DNA of 64,000 nt from Myxococcus fulvus (GTDB taxonomy: Bacteria > Myxococcota > Myxococcia > Myxococcales > Myxococcaceae), in NCBI RefSeq assembly GCF_900111765.1, contig NZ_FOIB01000001.1, positions 1,240,001 to 1,304,000 on the forward strand, given 5' to 3'. The first letter of the stretch is position 1. Each line of letters opens with the position of its first letter. A program made the position numbers and the translations under genes. This document shows, piece by piece, positions 1-9,004 of this stretch. The notes beneath the pieces were generated by a model. That model had not been told where the DNA came from, made no database searches, and saw only the letters and a list, made by a program, of their open reading frames with translations.

Positions 1-1
1 C

Positions 2-523
2 AGCGCGCAGAGCGCCCTGCTCCTGTGCGGCATGGGCGTGGTCATCGCGGTGATGATGCGCAAGCTGGGCTACCTGGACCTGGGACGGGCCGGGGACATG
101 CAGCAGCGCCGTCAGCGAAACCTCCGGCTGCGCTCGGTGGTGAAGCAGGTCATCGGCTCGGTGCGCGAGACGCGCTCGCCGCAGGAGGTCTGGAGCGCGG
201 TGCGCCCGCTGGCTGAGGTGCTGGGCGTGTCGCGCCAGGAGCTGCGCTTCCAGAAGGCCGACGACGGGCTCGTGGAGGGCATCGTCTTCGAGACCGAGCG
301 CGCCGCGGGGCTGTCGCTGCCCTTCGAGCGGAGGCTCGAGGTGAAGGACGAGGACCAGGTGCTCGGCTCGCTGCTGCTCGTCTGGCGGGATGGCCGCGAC
401 GCCATCGACCGGGACGAGGAGCTGGCGCTGGAGCTGGTGGCGGACGCCATCGCCGAGCGCGCCGTGAAGTTCCTGGCCGTCGCGGACGCCGAACCCGGGC
501 GCGTCATCGCGCTGCGCCGATGA
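2..523 (+). CDS. C-terminal part of a probable WecA/MraY-type undecaprenyl-phosphate sugar-1-phosphate transferase (5' truncated)
   Basis: The reading frame is open from base 2, so the gene begins upstream of the window; the ATG at base 32 is unlikely to be the true start. The visible part opens with the end of a hydrophobic membrane helix (SALLLCGMGVVIAVMM), then a basic cytosolic turn and a soluble domain of about 130 residues. From memory, MraY/WecA-like transferases of myxobacteria carry such a soluble tail after the last helix, but the catalytic loops lie outside the window, so the family call is inference. The stop overlaps the next start by 4 bp (ATGA), and the neighbours suggest a polysaccharide assembly operon. 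Confidence 0.5.
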   Translation, partial: SAQSALLLCGMGVVIAVMMRKLGYLDLGRAGDMQQRRQRNLRLRSVVKQVIGSVRETRSPQEVWSAVRPLAEVLGVSRQELRFQKADDGLVEGIVFETERAAGLSLPFERRLEVKDEDQVLGSLLLVWRDGRDAIDRDEELALELVADAIAERAVKFLAVADAEPGRVIALRR

Positions 524-1557
524 CGGCCCGCCCAGGCCCGAGCCCCCTCGTCGGGCTGCTGCGCGCCTGGCCCGGGCCCCCCGAGATGCGCGCTCCCCAG
601 GGCGCCGAGGCGGACGCCTTCGTGAAGGGCGCCGTGCGCCACGGCCTCGCCGGCTTCGTGGCCCACGCGGTGGGACAGGCGGGGTGGCAGCTCCCCTCGG
701 AGTCGAGCGCGCTGCTGCGCCGGGAGTCCCTGGCCGGCGCGGCCCGCTCGCTCCAGGTCAAGGCGCTCCTGCTCAAGAGTCTGGAGGCGCTGTCCCGCGA
801 GGGCATCGTCCCCGTGTCGCTCAAGGGCTACGGCCTGGCGCTGAGGCTGTACCCGGACCCGCTCCAGCGCGCCACGCGCGACGTGGACCTGCTCGTGTCC
901 CGCACCGAGGTGGCGACGGCGGTGCATCAGCTCTCCAGCCTGGGGCTGACGGTGCGCCCGTCGCGGGATGGGCGCCACGCGCACGTGGACTCGCACCACC
1001 TGGAGCTGGAGGGGAAGGCGGGGCTCGTGGAGCTGCACTTCCGCGCGCTGGCGGGCTGGGGACGGGCGCTCGAGGGCGACGCGCTGTTGGCGCGCGCGGT
1101 GGAGGGGACGGTGGACGGCCAGCGGGTGCGGTGGCTGCGTCCCGAGGACGAGGCCGTCTACCTGGCTCTCCACGCCAGCCACCACCTGCTGCAGCGCCTG
1201 GCGTGGCTGTTCGACCTGAAGCTCCTGGCGGCGCGGGGCCTGGACTGGGAGCGCGTCATCGAGGGCGCTCGGGACACGGGGCTGCCCCAGCTCGTCTTCC
1301 ACGGCTGGGAGGTGGCGAGGCGGCTGTTGGGCGCGCCGGTGCCGGAGGACGTCCTGGCGGCGCTCGCGCCCGCGGGGTGGCGCAGGCGCCTGGGGCGGAG
1401 GTTCTTCTCCGAGCCGCGACTGGTGGCGACCGAGCTGGTGCACAGCCGGCCCCGGTGGATGGCGGCGAAGCTGCTCCTGTCGCCCGAGCCCGTGGCGATG
1501 GTCCGCTATGCGCTGCGGCGCCTGGACACCCTGCTGCGCGGCCCGCCCGACAGGTGA
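520..1557 (+). CDS. Nucleotidyltransferase family protein (NTP_transf_5-like)
   Basis: The protein has 345 residues. Around residues 101-125 it has the arrangement typical of this uncharacterised nucleotidyltransferase family: an LKG motif, then YPDP, then RDVDLLV with the acidic residues expected to bind metal. A histidine-rich LALHASHHLL stretch follows near residue 222. The start ATG overlaps the previous stop by 4 bp, which argues for translational coupling. Such proteins are often found in capsule and exopolysaccharide clusters, which fits the UDP-glucose dehydrogenase and acyltransferase downstream. The substrate cannot be told from sequence. Confidence 0.8.
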   Translation: MTARPGPSPLVGLLRAWPGPPEMRAPQGAEADAFVKGAVRHGLAGFVAHAVGQAGWQLPSESSALLRRESLAGAARSLQVKALLLKSLEALSREGIVPVSLKGYGLALRLYPDPLQRATRDVDLLVSRTEVATAVHQLSSLGLTVRPSRDGRHAHVDSHHLELEGKAGLVELHFRALAGWGRALEGDALLARAVEGTVDGQRVRWLRPEDEAVYLALHASHHLLQRLAWLFDLKLLAARGLDWERVIEGARDTGLPQLVFHGWEVARRLLGAPVPEDVLAALAPAGWRRRLGRRFFSEPRLVATELVHSRPRWMAAKLLLSPEPVAMVRYALRRLDTLLRGPPDR

Positions 1558-1675
1558 GCGGGTGGGGGCTCGCCCTGGGGGACGGGCCGGATGTCCGCTG
1601 TCCACCACGGCCTCGTCCCGAGGGGCGCAGGCAGTGATTGCAGGGCATGCGGTGGGCCCGTTAAAGGGGGCCACC

Positions 1676-2647
1676 ATGCCGCTCAGCCTGCTCGACACCT
1701 TCCGCGTCCTCGCCTCGTTCGACCCACCGCGAGGTGCCCTCAAGGGCGCGCCCTGGGAGGAGTACGTGGACTGGGCCATCGCCCAGGGCCTGGCGCCGCT
1801 GGCGGCCTACAACCTGGAGTACCGCCTGGGCGCCTCCGCCGCGCCCGAGTGGGCCCGCGACAGGCTGCTCTCCGTCTACCAGGGCTCCGTCAACGACAAC
1901 GTGATGAAGCTCGTCAACTTCAAGCAGGTCGTCGACGAGCTCGAAGGACGCAAGCTGGTCCTCATGGGCTCGGCCGCCTTCGCCGAGGCGCTCTATCCGC
2001 ACATCGGCTTCCGCCCCGTGCTCGAGCTCCAACTGCTCCTGCGCCGCATGGACGTGGACGGCTTCGCCGGCTTCCTCTCCAACCACGAGTTCAAGCCGGA
2101 GGCGGACACCTCCCACAGCGGCGCCACCAAGGTCGTCACCGACGGCCGCACCGCCATCCACCTCTACTCCGACATCCTGGGTCCCCAGCGCCGCGAGCAG
2201 ACCGCCGGCATCATCGAGCGCGCCAAGCCGATGAAGGTCTACGGCCCCTCCATGTACCGGGCCGACCTGGAGGATTCGGTCCTCCTGCTCTGCCTGGAGC
2301 ACGCGCGTCAGGGGTACGACGTACCCTGGCTGTCCTTCATCGACCTTCGCGAGCTCGTCACGGGCGCCAAGTGGATGGGCGGTGTCTACTCGCGTCCGCT
2401 GGATGTGCCCGCGCTGCTCGCCCGGGCCGCCGACTGGCGCCTGGAGCGCGCCCTGTACACGTCGCTGTCCATCATCGCCCGCCTCTTCCCGGAGGCCGCC
2501 GCCGACGCCACCGCCGCGCTGCCGCCCCTGCGCCGGGCGACGCGCGAGTTGTTGGACCGCACGGTGGTGGGTCCAGTCAGCACCCCCGGCCGGACCTCGG
2601 CTCTCAGAGGCTTGGAAAGAGTGCGCCGCCTGCTCACCGGGCAGTGA
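1676..2647 (+). CDS. Divergent nucleotidyltransferase-like protein, probable pseudoenzyme
   Basis: The protein has 323 residues. The start is the ATG at 1676, placed 5 nt after an AAGGGGG ribosome-binding sequence; the frame is open further upstream to 1508, but that part overlaps the preceding gene. It resembles the neighbouring nucleotidyltransferase in length and in overall helix pattern. The LKG/YP/RDVDLLV region is replaced by LMGSAAFAEALYPHIG followed by LELQLLL, so the acidic metal ligands are missing. It is probably a paralogue that lost catalysis and may act as a partner or regulator. The polysaccharide context is the only clue to its role. Confidence 0.65.
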   Translation: MPLSLLDTFRVLASFDPPRGALKGAPWEEYVDWAIAQGLAPLAAYNLEYRLGASAAPEWARDRLLSVYQGSVNDNVMKLVNFKQVVDELEGRKLVLMGSAAFAEALYPHIGFRPVLELQLLLRRMDVDGFAGFLSNHEFKPEADTSHSGATKVVTDGRTAIHLYSDILGPQRREQTAGIIERAKPMKVYGPSMYRADLEDSVLLLCLEHARQGYDVPWLSFIDLRELVTGAKWMGGVYSRPLDVPALLARAADWRLERALYTSLSIIARLFPEAAADATAALPPLRRATRELLDRTVVGPVSTPGRTSALRGLERVRRLLTGQ

Positions 2648-2748
2648 GCCCGCCCGGTTGCTGAACTGCCCCGGGGACGGGCTTCCTTTCCGAGCGCGTC
2701 CCGGCGTATGAGTTCTGGTCAAGACACCTCCCCACTGGGACTCCTTCA

Positions 2749-4050
2749 ATGCGTATCGCCATCATCGGAACGGGCTACGTCGGCCTGGTCGCGGGCACCT
2801 GCTTCGCGGACTCGGGCAACGACGTCACGTGCGTGGACATCGACGAGCGGAAGATCCGGATGCTCCAGGCGGGCGAGGTGCCCATCTACGAGCCCGGGCT
2901 CGAGGAGCTCATCAAGAAGAACGTGCGCGAGAAGCGCCTGTTCTTCACGCGCGACCTGCCGGAGGCCGTCTCCAACGCGCACGTGGTGTTCATCGCGGTG
3001 GGCACGCCCGAGGGCGAGACGGGCGACGCCGACCTCCAGTACGTGCTGGCCGCCGCCGAGCAGATCGGCAAGGCGATGAAGCAGTACACGGTGGTGGTGG
3101 ACAAGAGCACCGTGCCCGTGGGCACCGCGGACAAGGTGCGCGAGGCCATCCGCAAGGTGACGAGCGTGGAGTTCGACGTCGTCTCCAACCCGGAGTTCCT
3201 CAAGGAGGGCGCCGCGCTGGACGACTTCCTCAAGCCGGACCGCGTCGTCATCGGCGTGGACTCCGAGCGCGGCCGCAAGGTGATGGGCGAGCTGTACGCG
3301 CCCTTCGTGCGCACCGAGAACCCGGTGCTCTTCATGGACACGCGCTCGGCGGAGCTGACCAAGTACGCCGCCAACGCGATGCTCGCCACGCGCATCTCGT
3401 TCATGAACGACATCTCCGCGCTCTGCGAGAAGGTGGGCGCGGACGTGGACTTCGTGCGCAAGGGCCTGGGCTCCGACAAGCGCATCGGCTACCCGTTCCT
3501 CTTCCCGGGTGTGGGCTACGGCGGCTCCTGCTTCCCCAAGGACGTGAAGGCGCTGGGCGCCACCGCGCGCGAGTTCGGCCTGGAGCTGGACCTGCTGCGC
3601 GCCGTGGAGCGCACCAACGAGCGGCAGAAGAAGCTGCTGGTGAACAAGGCGGCCAAGCACTTCGGCGGCTCGCTGGAGGGCAAGAAGTTCGGCGTGTGGG
3701 GCCTGGCCTTCAAGCCGAAGACGGACGACATGCGCGAGGCGCCGTCCATCGAGGTCATCGAGGGCCTCATCGGCAAGGGCGCCTCGGTGGTGGCGCACGA
3801 CCCGGTGGCCACGCACACGGCCAGGCGCGTCTTCGGTGACCGCATCCGCTACGCCAGCGTGCCCTACGAGGCGCTGGAGGGCGTGGACGGGCTCTTCGTC
3901 GTCACGGAGTGGAACGAGTTCCGCCACCCGGACTTCGAGCGCATGAAGTCGCTGATGAAGGCGCCGGTCATCTTCGACGGCCGCAACGTGTTCGACCCCA
4001 CGCGCATGCGCGAGCTGGGCTTCACGTACTACGGCATCGGCCGGCGGTGA
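2749..4050 (+). CDS. ugd: UDP-glucose 6-dehydrogenase
   Basis: The protein has 433 residues, the usual length. It oxidises UDP-glucose to UDP-glucuronate with two NAD+, supplying acidic sugar for surface polysaccharide. It begins with the NAD-binding motif IGTGYVGLVAG, has a KSTVPVGT motif, the central-domain signature NPEFLKEG, the catalytic cysteine at about residue 261 in YGGSCFPKD, and the C-terminal WGLAFKPKTDDMREAPS and DGRNVFDP motifs. A GDP-mannose dehydrogenase is the only real alternative, but motif wording and length favour UDP-glucose. The next gene starts inside its stop codon. Confidence 0.92.
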   Translation: MRIAIIGTGYVGLVAGTCFADSGNDVTCVDIDERKIRMLQAGEVPIYEPGLEELIKKNVREKRLFFTRDLPEAVSNAHVVFIAVGTPEGETGDADLQYVLAAAEQIGKAMKQYTVVVDKSTVPVGTADKVREAIRKVTSVEFDVVSNPEFLKEGAALDDFLKPDRVVIGVDSERGRKVMGELYAPFVRTENPVLFMDTRSAELTKYAANAMLATRISFMNDISALCEKVGADVDFVRKGLGSDKRIGYPFLFPGVGYGGSCFPKDVKALGATAREFGLELDLLRAVERTNERQKKLLVNKAAKHFGGSLEGKKFGVWGLAFKPKTDDMREAPSIEVIEGLIGKGASVVAHDPVATHTARRVFGDRIRYASVPYEALEGVDGLFVVTEWNEFRHPDFERMKSLMKAPVIFDGRNVFDPTRMRELGFTYYGIGRR

Positions 4051-5237
4051 GCCGGGGCGGTTCACTCGATGCGTTGACGGGGCTGCGCTTCTTCGCGGCC
4101 CTGCATGTCGTGCTGTTCCACTTCGCGCGTCCGGCCCTGGCGCCGGCGCCCCAGTGGCTGCAGGACCTGGTGGGCGCGGGCTTCTCGGCCGTGGGCGTGT
4201 TCTTCGTCCTGTCCGGCTTCGTGCTCGCCTGGAACTACCTGGACGCGGACGGGCGCATGGAGACGGGCACGCGCGCCTTCCTCGCGGCCCGCGTGGCCCG
4301 CGTCTATCCCGTCTACCTGCTCACCTTCCTGTTGTCCGCGCCGCCCACAATGCTCGCCTCGTTCGCGAGCAACGCGTGGCACGTGGCCGCCGTGAAGCTC
4401 GCGGTGGCGGCGGTGGCGACGCTGGCCCTGGTGCAGGCGTGGGTGCCGCTGCTCGCGCTGTACTGGAACCCGCCGGGCTGGTCCGTGGCGGTGGAGGCGT
4501 TCTTCTACGCGCTGTTCCCCCGGCTCGCGCGCGGGCTGTCGCGCCTGCGGCCCTCGCTCTTGCCGGTGGCGCTGGGCGCGACGTGGGTGCTGGGGCTCGT
4601 GCCGCCGGTGCTTTATCTCGCGCTGCGGCCCGATGGGCTGGACACGGTGGACGCGCACGCGTGGGGCACGTGGCTGGCGGTGCTCAAGTTCGCGCCGCTC
4701 TCGCGCCTGCCGGAGTTCCTCTTCGGCGTGCTGCTGGGCTGGTGCTTCGTGCGCGAGCGGCAGGCGGGTGTGGCGAAGGGCTCGGGCGCGGTGCTGGCGG
4801 CCTTGGGCGCGGCGCTGCTGGTGGCGGCGGGCGCGGCGGGCGAGCGGATTCCCTACGTGCTGATGCACAACGCGCTGCTGGCGCCCGCGTCGGGGCTGCT
4901 CGTGTACGGGCTGGCGCGGGGTGGGGGACTGCTGGGCCGGGTGCTGTCGCGCCCGTGGGTGGTGCACCTGGGCTCGGCGAGCTACGCGCTGTACCTGCTC
5001 CAGTACCCCGCGGGCGAGGCCGCGATGAAGCTGGAGCGCGTGCTGTCGCCGTGGGTGGACCTCAACACGCCGTGGGGCTGGTTGGGCTCGGTGCTGCTGT
5101 TGGCGCTGCCCGCGTCCGTGCTGGTGCACCGCTACGTGGAGACGCCGATGCGCTCGCGGGTGCGCAAGGCGCTGCAGCCGTGGGTGGACGCGGAGGGTGC
5201 ATCCACACGCGCGCGGCCGGTGGCGCCGGGGGCCTGA
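4047..5237 (+). CDS. Membrane acyltransferase family 3 protein
   Basis: The protein has about 396 residues if it starts at the GTG at 4047, which overlaps the ugd stop (GTGA). The frame is open further upstream, but that part lies inside ugd. The N-terminus has the family signature LDALTGLRFFAALHVVLFH with the conserved histidine, followed by about ten hydrophobic helices and an RVARVYPVYLL loop. Family members transfer acetyl or other acyl groups to exported sugars, for example O-antigen or exopolysaccharide, at the inner membrane. Coupling with ugd suggests modification of the same polymer; the exact substrate is unknown. Confidence 0.88.
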   Translation: MSRGGSLDALTGLRFFAALHVVLFHFARPALAPAPQWLQDLVGAGFSAVGVFFVLSGFVLAWNYLDADGRMETGTRAFLAARVARVYPVYLLTFLLSAPPTMLASFASNAWHVAAVKLAVAAVATLALVQAWVPLLALYWNPPGWSVAVEAFFYALFPRLARGLSRLRPSLLPVALGATWVLGLVPPVLYLALRPDGLDTVDAHAWGTWLAVLKFAPLSRLPEFLFGVLLGWCFVRERQAGVAKGSGAVLAALGAALLVAAGAAGERIPYVLMHNALLAPASGLLVYGLARGGGLLGRVLSRPWVVHLGSASYALYLLQYPAGEAAMKLERVLSPWVDLNTPWGWLGSVLLLALPASVLVHRYVETPMRSRVRKALQPWVDAEGASTRARPVAPGA

Positions 5238-5252
5238 GGGCTACCGCGTCCT

Positions 5253-5543
5253 TCAGTCGATGCCGCCCTCGCGGGCGATTCCGCACTCGCGCTTGCCCTC
5301 GGCGGTCTCGATCTTCTTGCAGTCGCAGCCGGCGAGCTTCGTCTCGCAGACGGCCTCCTGCTCGGGCGTGGGCTCCACGCGGCTCTCCTCGCGCGAGGCG
5401 TTCTGGAGACAGATTTCCTTCTCCACCGAGTTGATGGAGCAGTCGCACAGCTTCTCGGACAGCTCGCGGCAGGGCCCCTTGCAGCCGGCGAGGCCGGACA
5501 GGGTGGCGCAGAGGAGGGCGGTGGCGAGCAGGAAGCGGCGCAT
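5253..5543 (-). CDS. Small cysteine-rich lipoprotein
   Basis: The protein has 96 residues. The chosen start (ATG at 5543) gives a clean lipoprotein signal: MRR, a hydrophobic stretch, and the lipobox LAGC. The mature part contains eight cysteines besides the lipidated one, largely in pairs (for example LCDC and CDCKK), and many charged residues, so disulphide bonding in the periplasm or outer membrane is likely. I do not recognise a family. It is convergent with the acyltransferase (15 bp between stops) and divergent from the O-antigen ligase-like gene. Confidence 0.7.
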   Translation of the reverse strand: MRRFLLATALLCATLSGLAGCKGPCRELSEKLCDCSINSVEKEICLQNASREESRVEPTPEQEAVCETKLAGCDCKKIETAEGKRECGIAREGGID

Positions 5544-5728
5544 GGGTGCGGGCGAAGATGCCAGAAGGTCTTCGGGATGCAAGCCCACTCGGGGGCCGGA
5601 GGGGTTTTCAACGCCGGACAGGGAGGGAGGGGCTCCGCGCCTGCCGGCCCTGTCACCCGCCGAGCAGGATGTGCGGGCCGGAAAGCAGAGGGTTCCGGAG
5701 CCCATGTCATACTCCCAGGCCCGTTCGA

Positions 5729-8329
5729 ATGGCCCCCTCGCAACGCAGCAGCTCCCGGTACACCCGGCTCGCCGAAGTGGCCCTGGCCACGCTCGTCGTC
5801 GTGTGTCCGCTGGCGCTCGGCGGCGCGGCGAAGTGGGTGCTCTTCCCGCTGGGCCTCCTCTCCGGCGCGGCGGCGCTGCTGGCGTGTATCGGCGCGCGGC
5901 GGCACGGGCAGTCGCTGCGCTTCCCCCTCCTGGCCGTGCCCCTGGCGGCGGGCGCGGCGCTGTGCGCGGTGCAGCTCGTCCCCTTGCCCTCGGGCGTGTT
6001 GGGGCTGTTGAGCCCGGAGGCCGCGGCGCTGCGGGAGTTCGCGCTGGAGCCCCTGGGCCTGGGCGGCGCGCGGCCCGTGTCGCTGGACCCGCCGGCCACG
6101 TGGCGTGAGCTGTCGAAGCACGTGGCGTACCTGTTCGTCTTCCTCGCCACGGTGCAGGTGTCGCGCTCCAGGGACAGCCGTCGCAGGCTGCTCGCGGTGG
6201 TGACCTTCACGGGCGCGGCGGTGACGCTGGTGGGGTTGGGCCACGCGCTGATGGGCGTGACGTCGTTGTTCGGTTTGCGCTCCTGGGTGCACGCGCATCC
6301 GACGCTGGTGACGTTCTTCGGCAACCCCAACCACCTGGCGGGCTTCCTCGGGCTGGGGGCGTCGGTGGGCGTGGGGCTGGCGCTCACGATGCGTCCTCCC
6401 ATGAAGGCGCTGCCGTATGCGCTGGCGGCGGGCGCGTGTGGGCTGGGCGTGGTGCTGACGCTGTCGCGGGGCGGCATCGTGTTCCTCGTCCTCGGTCAGG
6501 GCCTGCTCGTGCTGTGGCTCGCGCGAAGGCGCCGCGAGGAGCGACGCGGTGCCGCGTCCGCGCGGAGCTTCGTCCCGGTGCTGGGGCTCGTGGCGGTGCT
6601 GGCCGTGGGCGCGTACGCGGTGGCGGAGCCGCTCTGGGCCGAGGCCCGCTCGGCGGACAGCCTGGAGAAGCTGGGGCAGTCCAAGGTGTCGCTGTGGCCG
6701 ATGATGGCGAGCGCGGCCGCGGCCTTCCCGGCGCTGGGCATGGGGCGCGGCGCGTTCGAGGCGGCCTTCCCGCGCTACCAGTCCGAGCTCAATCCGAACA
6801 CGCTCACGCATCCGGAGAACGCCGTGCTCCAACTGGCGGCGGAGCTGGGGCTGCCGGGATTGATGTTGCTGGTCCTGGCCGTCTGGGGCTTCGCGCGGCT
6901 GGCACGACGCGAGGGGCTGGACGCGCTGGAGGTGTCCGCGCTCGCGGGCGTGGCGGCGCTGGCCCTGCACAACCTCTTCGACTTCAGCCTGGAGCTGCCT
7001 GCCTGTGCGGTGGCGGCGCTGGTGGTGCTTGGCACGGTGGCGCGTCCTCGTGAGCGCGACACCGCGGACGCGTGGGCGCTGCCGTCGTCCCTCGTCTCGC
7101 TGGGCGCCAGTGGTGTGCTGACGGCGTTGGCGTTGGTGGCCCTGCAGCCCGGCGCCTCGCGACTCTCGGACGCGGAGACCGAGCTGGCGGAGCAGGTCCG
7201 CGCGCGGGCGCCGGTGGAGACGGTGCATGCGCGGGGCCTCGAACTCATCGACCGGCACCCGGCGGACTACCTGCTGTATCGACTGGTGGCCTCCGCGCAC
7301 GCGGCGCGAGGTGTCGAGGGCGCCAGCCAGACGCTGGCCTTCGTGAATCGCGCGCTGTACCTGGCGCCGCTGGACGCGGTGTCACATCGGGTCGCGGCGC
7401 ACGCGCTGCTGGCGACGGGGCATCGCTCGCAGGCCTTCCTGGAGTACCGGCTGGCGTACGAGGCGGGCGAGAAGGGCGCGCTCGTGGGCGACGCGGTCCG
7501 CCGGGCGCGCACGGTGGAGGACCTGGTGGCGATGACGCCGGACTCGCCCGACATCGCGGGCGCGCTGCTGGACGCGCTGTCCTGGCACCTGAATCGTCCG
7601 GAGCTCGCGCTGGCCTATGGCGCCTGGGCGCGAGAGCACTTCGAGGGGCGCCCTGGCGTCACGGCGCTGTGGGCTCGCGAGGCGCGGCTGCGGCTGACGC
7701 GCAAGGAGCTGCCCGAGGCGGAGGCCGCCTGCGTGCAGGTCGAGCGTCGAGCGCCGGGTGAGCGCGACACCGCGCTTCTGCGCGCCGAGGTGCTCCGGGG
7801 GCGAGGGGAGAGTGACGCCGCGCTGAGGGACCTCGAGGCCCTGCGCTCACGTCACCCCGAGGACCTGGAGCTGGCCCTCATCCTGGCCTCCTGGCAGATG
7901 GACGCGGGCCTGACGCGGCGGGCGCGCCAGACACTCCAGTCGGTAGGTGGCCTGGTCACGGACTACCGTCAGCGGGCGCGCCTCTTGTCGATGGAGGCGG
8001 ACGGGCTCGAGCGGGAGGGGCTCCTGTCGCGCGCGATGGACCGGCGACAGACGGTGGCCCGGCTCCTGCCGAGCGCGGAGGCCTACTTCGCGGTGGCGCG
8101 GCTGCAGGAGTCGCTCAAGCGCTACGACGCGGCGGCCCGCTCGGTGAGCGAGGGACTGGCGCTCTTGCCGCCCGATGCCCGCGAGGCCGCGCGTGCCTGG
8201 ATGACGCGGCTGGAGTCCGCCGAGCGTGCTCGCGTGGACTCGCGTCGCAAGGAACTCTTGAGCGACCCGCGCGCGCAGGAGCTGGAGCACCTGCTGGGAG
8301 AATCCCGCGAGCCGCTCGTGGAACCCTGA
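5729..8329 (+). CDS. O-antigen ligase-like membrane protein with C-terminal TPR domain
   Basis: The protein has 866 residues from the ATG at 5729; upstream in-frame codons read as non-coding sequence. The first roughly 460 residues are a polytopic membrane domain with alternating hydrophobic helices and a large periplasmic loop. Near residue 355 it has the Wzy_C/WaaL-type signature HPENAVLQLAAELGLPG. The remaining roughly 400 residues are soluble, alanine/leucine-rich helical repeats typical of TPR units. Such proteins ligate or polymerise polysaccharide chains on the periplasmic face; whether this one attaches O-antigen to lipid A core or polymerises an exopolysaccharide is undecided. Confidence 0.85.
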   Translation: MAPSQRSSSRYTRLAEVALATLVVVCPLALGGAAKWVLFPLGLLSGAAALLACIGARRHGQSLRFPLLAVPLAAGAALCAVQLVPLPSGVLGLLSPEAAALREFALEPLGLGGARPVSLDPPATWRELSKHVAYLFVFLATVQVSRSRDSRRRLLAVVTFTGAAVTLVGLGHALMGVTSLFGLRSWVHAHPTLVTFFGNPNHLAGFLGLGASVGVGLALTMRPPMKALPYALAAGACGLGVVLTLSRGGIVFLVLGQGLLVLWLARRRREERRGAASARSFVPVLGLVAVLAVGAYAVAEPLWAEARSADSLEKLGQSKVSLWPMMASAAAAFPALGMGRGAFEAAFPRYQSELNPNTLTHPENAVLQLAAELGLPGLMLLVLAVWGFARLARREGLDALEVSALAGVAALALHNLFDFSLELPACAVAALVVLGTVARPRERDTADAWALPSSLVSLGASGVLTALALVALQPGASRLSDAETELAEQVRARAPVETVHARGLELIDRHPADYLLYRLVASAHAARGVEGASQTLAFVNRALYLAPLDAVSHRVAAHALLATGHRSQAFLEYRLAYEAGEKGALVGDAVRRARTVEDLVAMTPDSPDIAGALLDALSWHLNRPELALAYGAWAREHFEGRPGVTALWAREARLRLTRKELPEAEAACVQVERRAPGERDTALLRAEVLRGRGESDAALRDLEALRSRHPEDLELALILASWQMDAGLTRRARQTLQSVGGLVTDYRQRARLLSMEADGLEREGLLSRAMDRRQTVARLLPSAEAYFAVARLQESLKRYDAAARSVSEGLALLPPDAREAARAWMTRLESAERARVDSRRKELLSDPRAQELEHLLGESREPLVEP

Positions 8330-8336
8330 GCCCTCC

Positions 8337-8876
8337 TCACGCCGGAATCGGCGCGTCCTGCTCCATCAGGATGGGAGGGATGACGGTGACGGCCGAGGCT
8401 GAGGGTTGCAGCCGCTCGTGGATGAACGAGGCGACGAGCGGCCACTCCAGCGTGGCGAAGTCCTGGAAGCGCATCTCCAGGGCCTCCTCGTGCGAGCCCG
8501 CGCGGAAGAGCAGGTGCTCGGTGAGGCTCAGGGTCTCATCCACCGCCACGGGCAGGCCGTACAGCTCGCCGAAGGGCGGCTCCGCCCCGGTCTCGCAGTC
8601 CGGGAAGTGGTCCGCGAACTCCCGCTCGGTGGCGAGCCGGGCCGTGCGCACGCCGAGCAGCTCGCGTACGCGCTCCAAATCCACGGTGCCCGCCGCGGGG
8701 ACGACGAAAATCCAGGGCTGACGGTCCGCCATCACGATGACGGACTTGGCCACGCGCCAGCCGGAGACATGGAGCGCCTCGGCCAGCTCCTGGGCACTGA
8801 CGGCCCGAGGATGCCAGTAACGCTCGTAGAGGACTCGGTTGCGACGCAGATAGTATTGGATGGAAGCCGGAATCAC
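8337..8876 (-). CDS. YbaK/EbsC-type aminoacyl-tRNA deacylase domain protein
   Basis: The protein has 179 residues. The start is GTG at 8876, preceded by a near-perfect AAGGAGGT at 8885-8892. The fold is indicated by VAKSVIVMADRQPWIFVVPA, by PDCETGAEPPFGELYGLPV and by a VDETL motif, all typical of the YbaK/ProX family that hydrolyses mischarged tRNAs such as Ala- or Cys-tRNA(Pro). The N-terminal 45 residues resemble a short helical region rather than an extra domain. It is convergent with the O-antigen ligase-like gene, 7 bp apart. Substrate specificity cannot be read from the sequence. Confidence 0.85.
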   Translation of the reverse strand: MIPASIQYYLRRNRVLYERYWHPRAVSAQELAEALHVSGWRVAKSVIVMADRQPWIFVVPAAGTVDLERVRELLGVRTARLATEREFADHFPDCETGAEPPFGELYGLPVAVDETLSLTEHLLFRAGSHEEALEMRFQDFATLEWPLVASFIHERLQPSASAVTVIPPILMEQDAPIPA

Positions 8877-9004
8877 GGGACGCCACCTCCTTGGGTGAAA
8901 GGTGTGTCACCGCGACGGTTGGGGCCACGGCACTCCTCGCCCCTCGGGACGGAGCCTTCGGGACGAGGGCTCGGCGTCCTGTCACTGGAGCAGGCGGGCG
9001 GGCG

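Noticed and set aside
8941..8980. GC-rich inverted sequence between the YbaK-like gene and astB as an astB terminator
   Set aside because: The stem is short, the loop is over 15 nt and no T-run follows on the minus strand.
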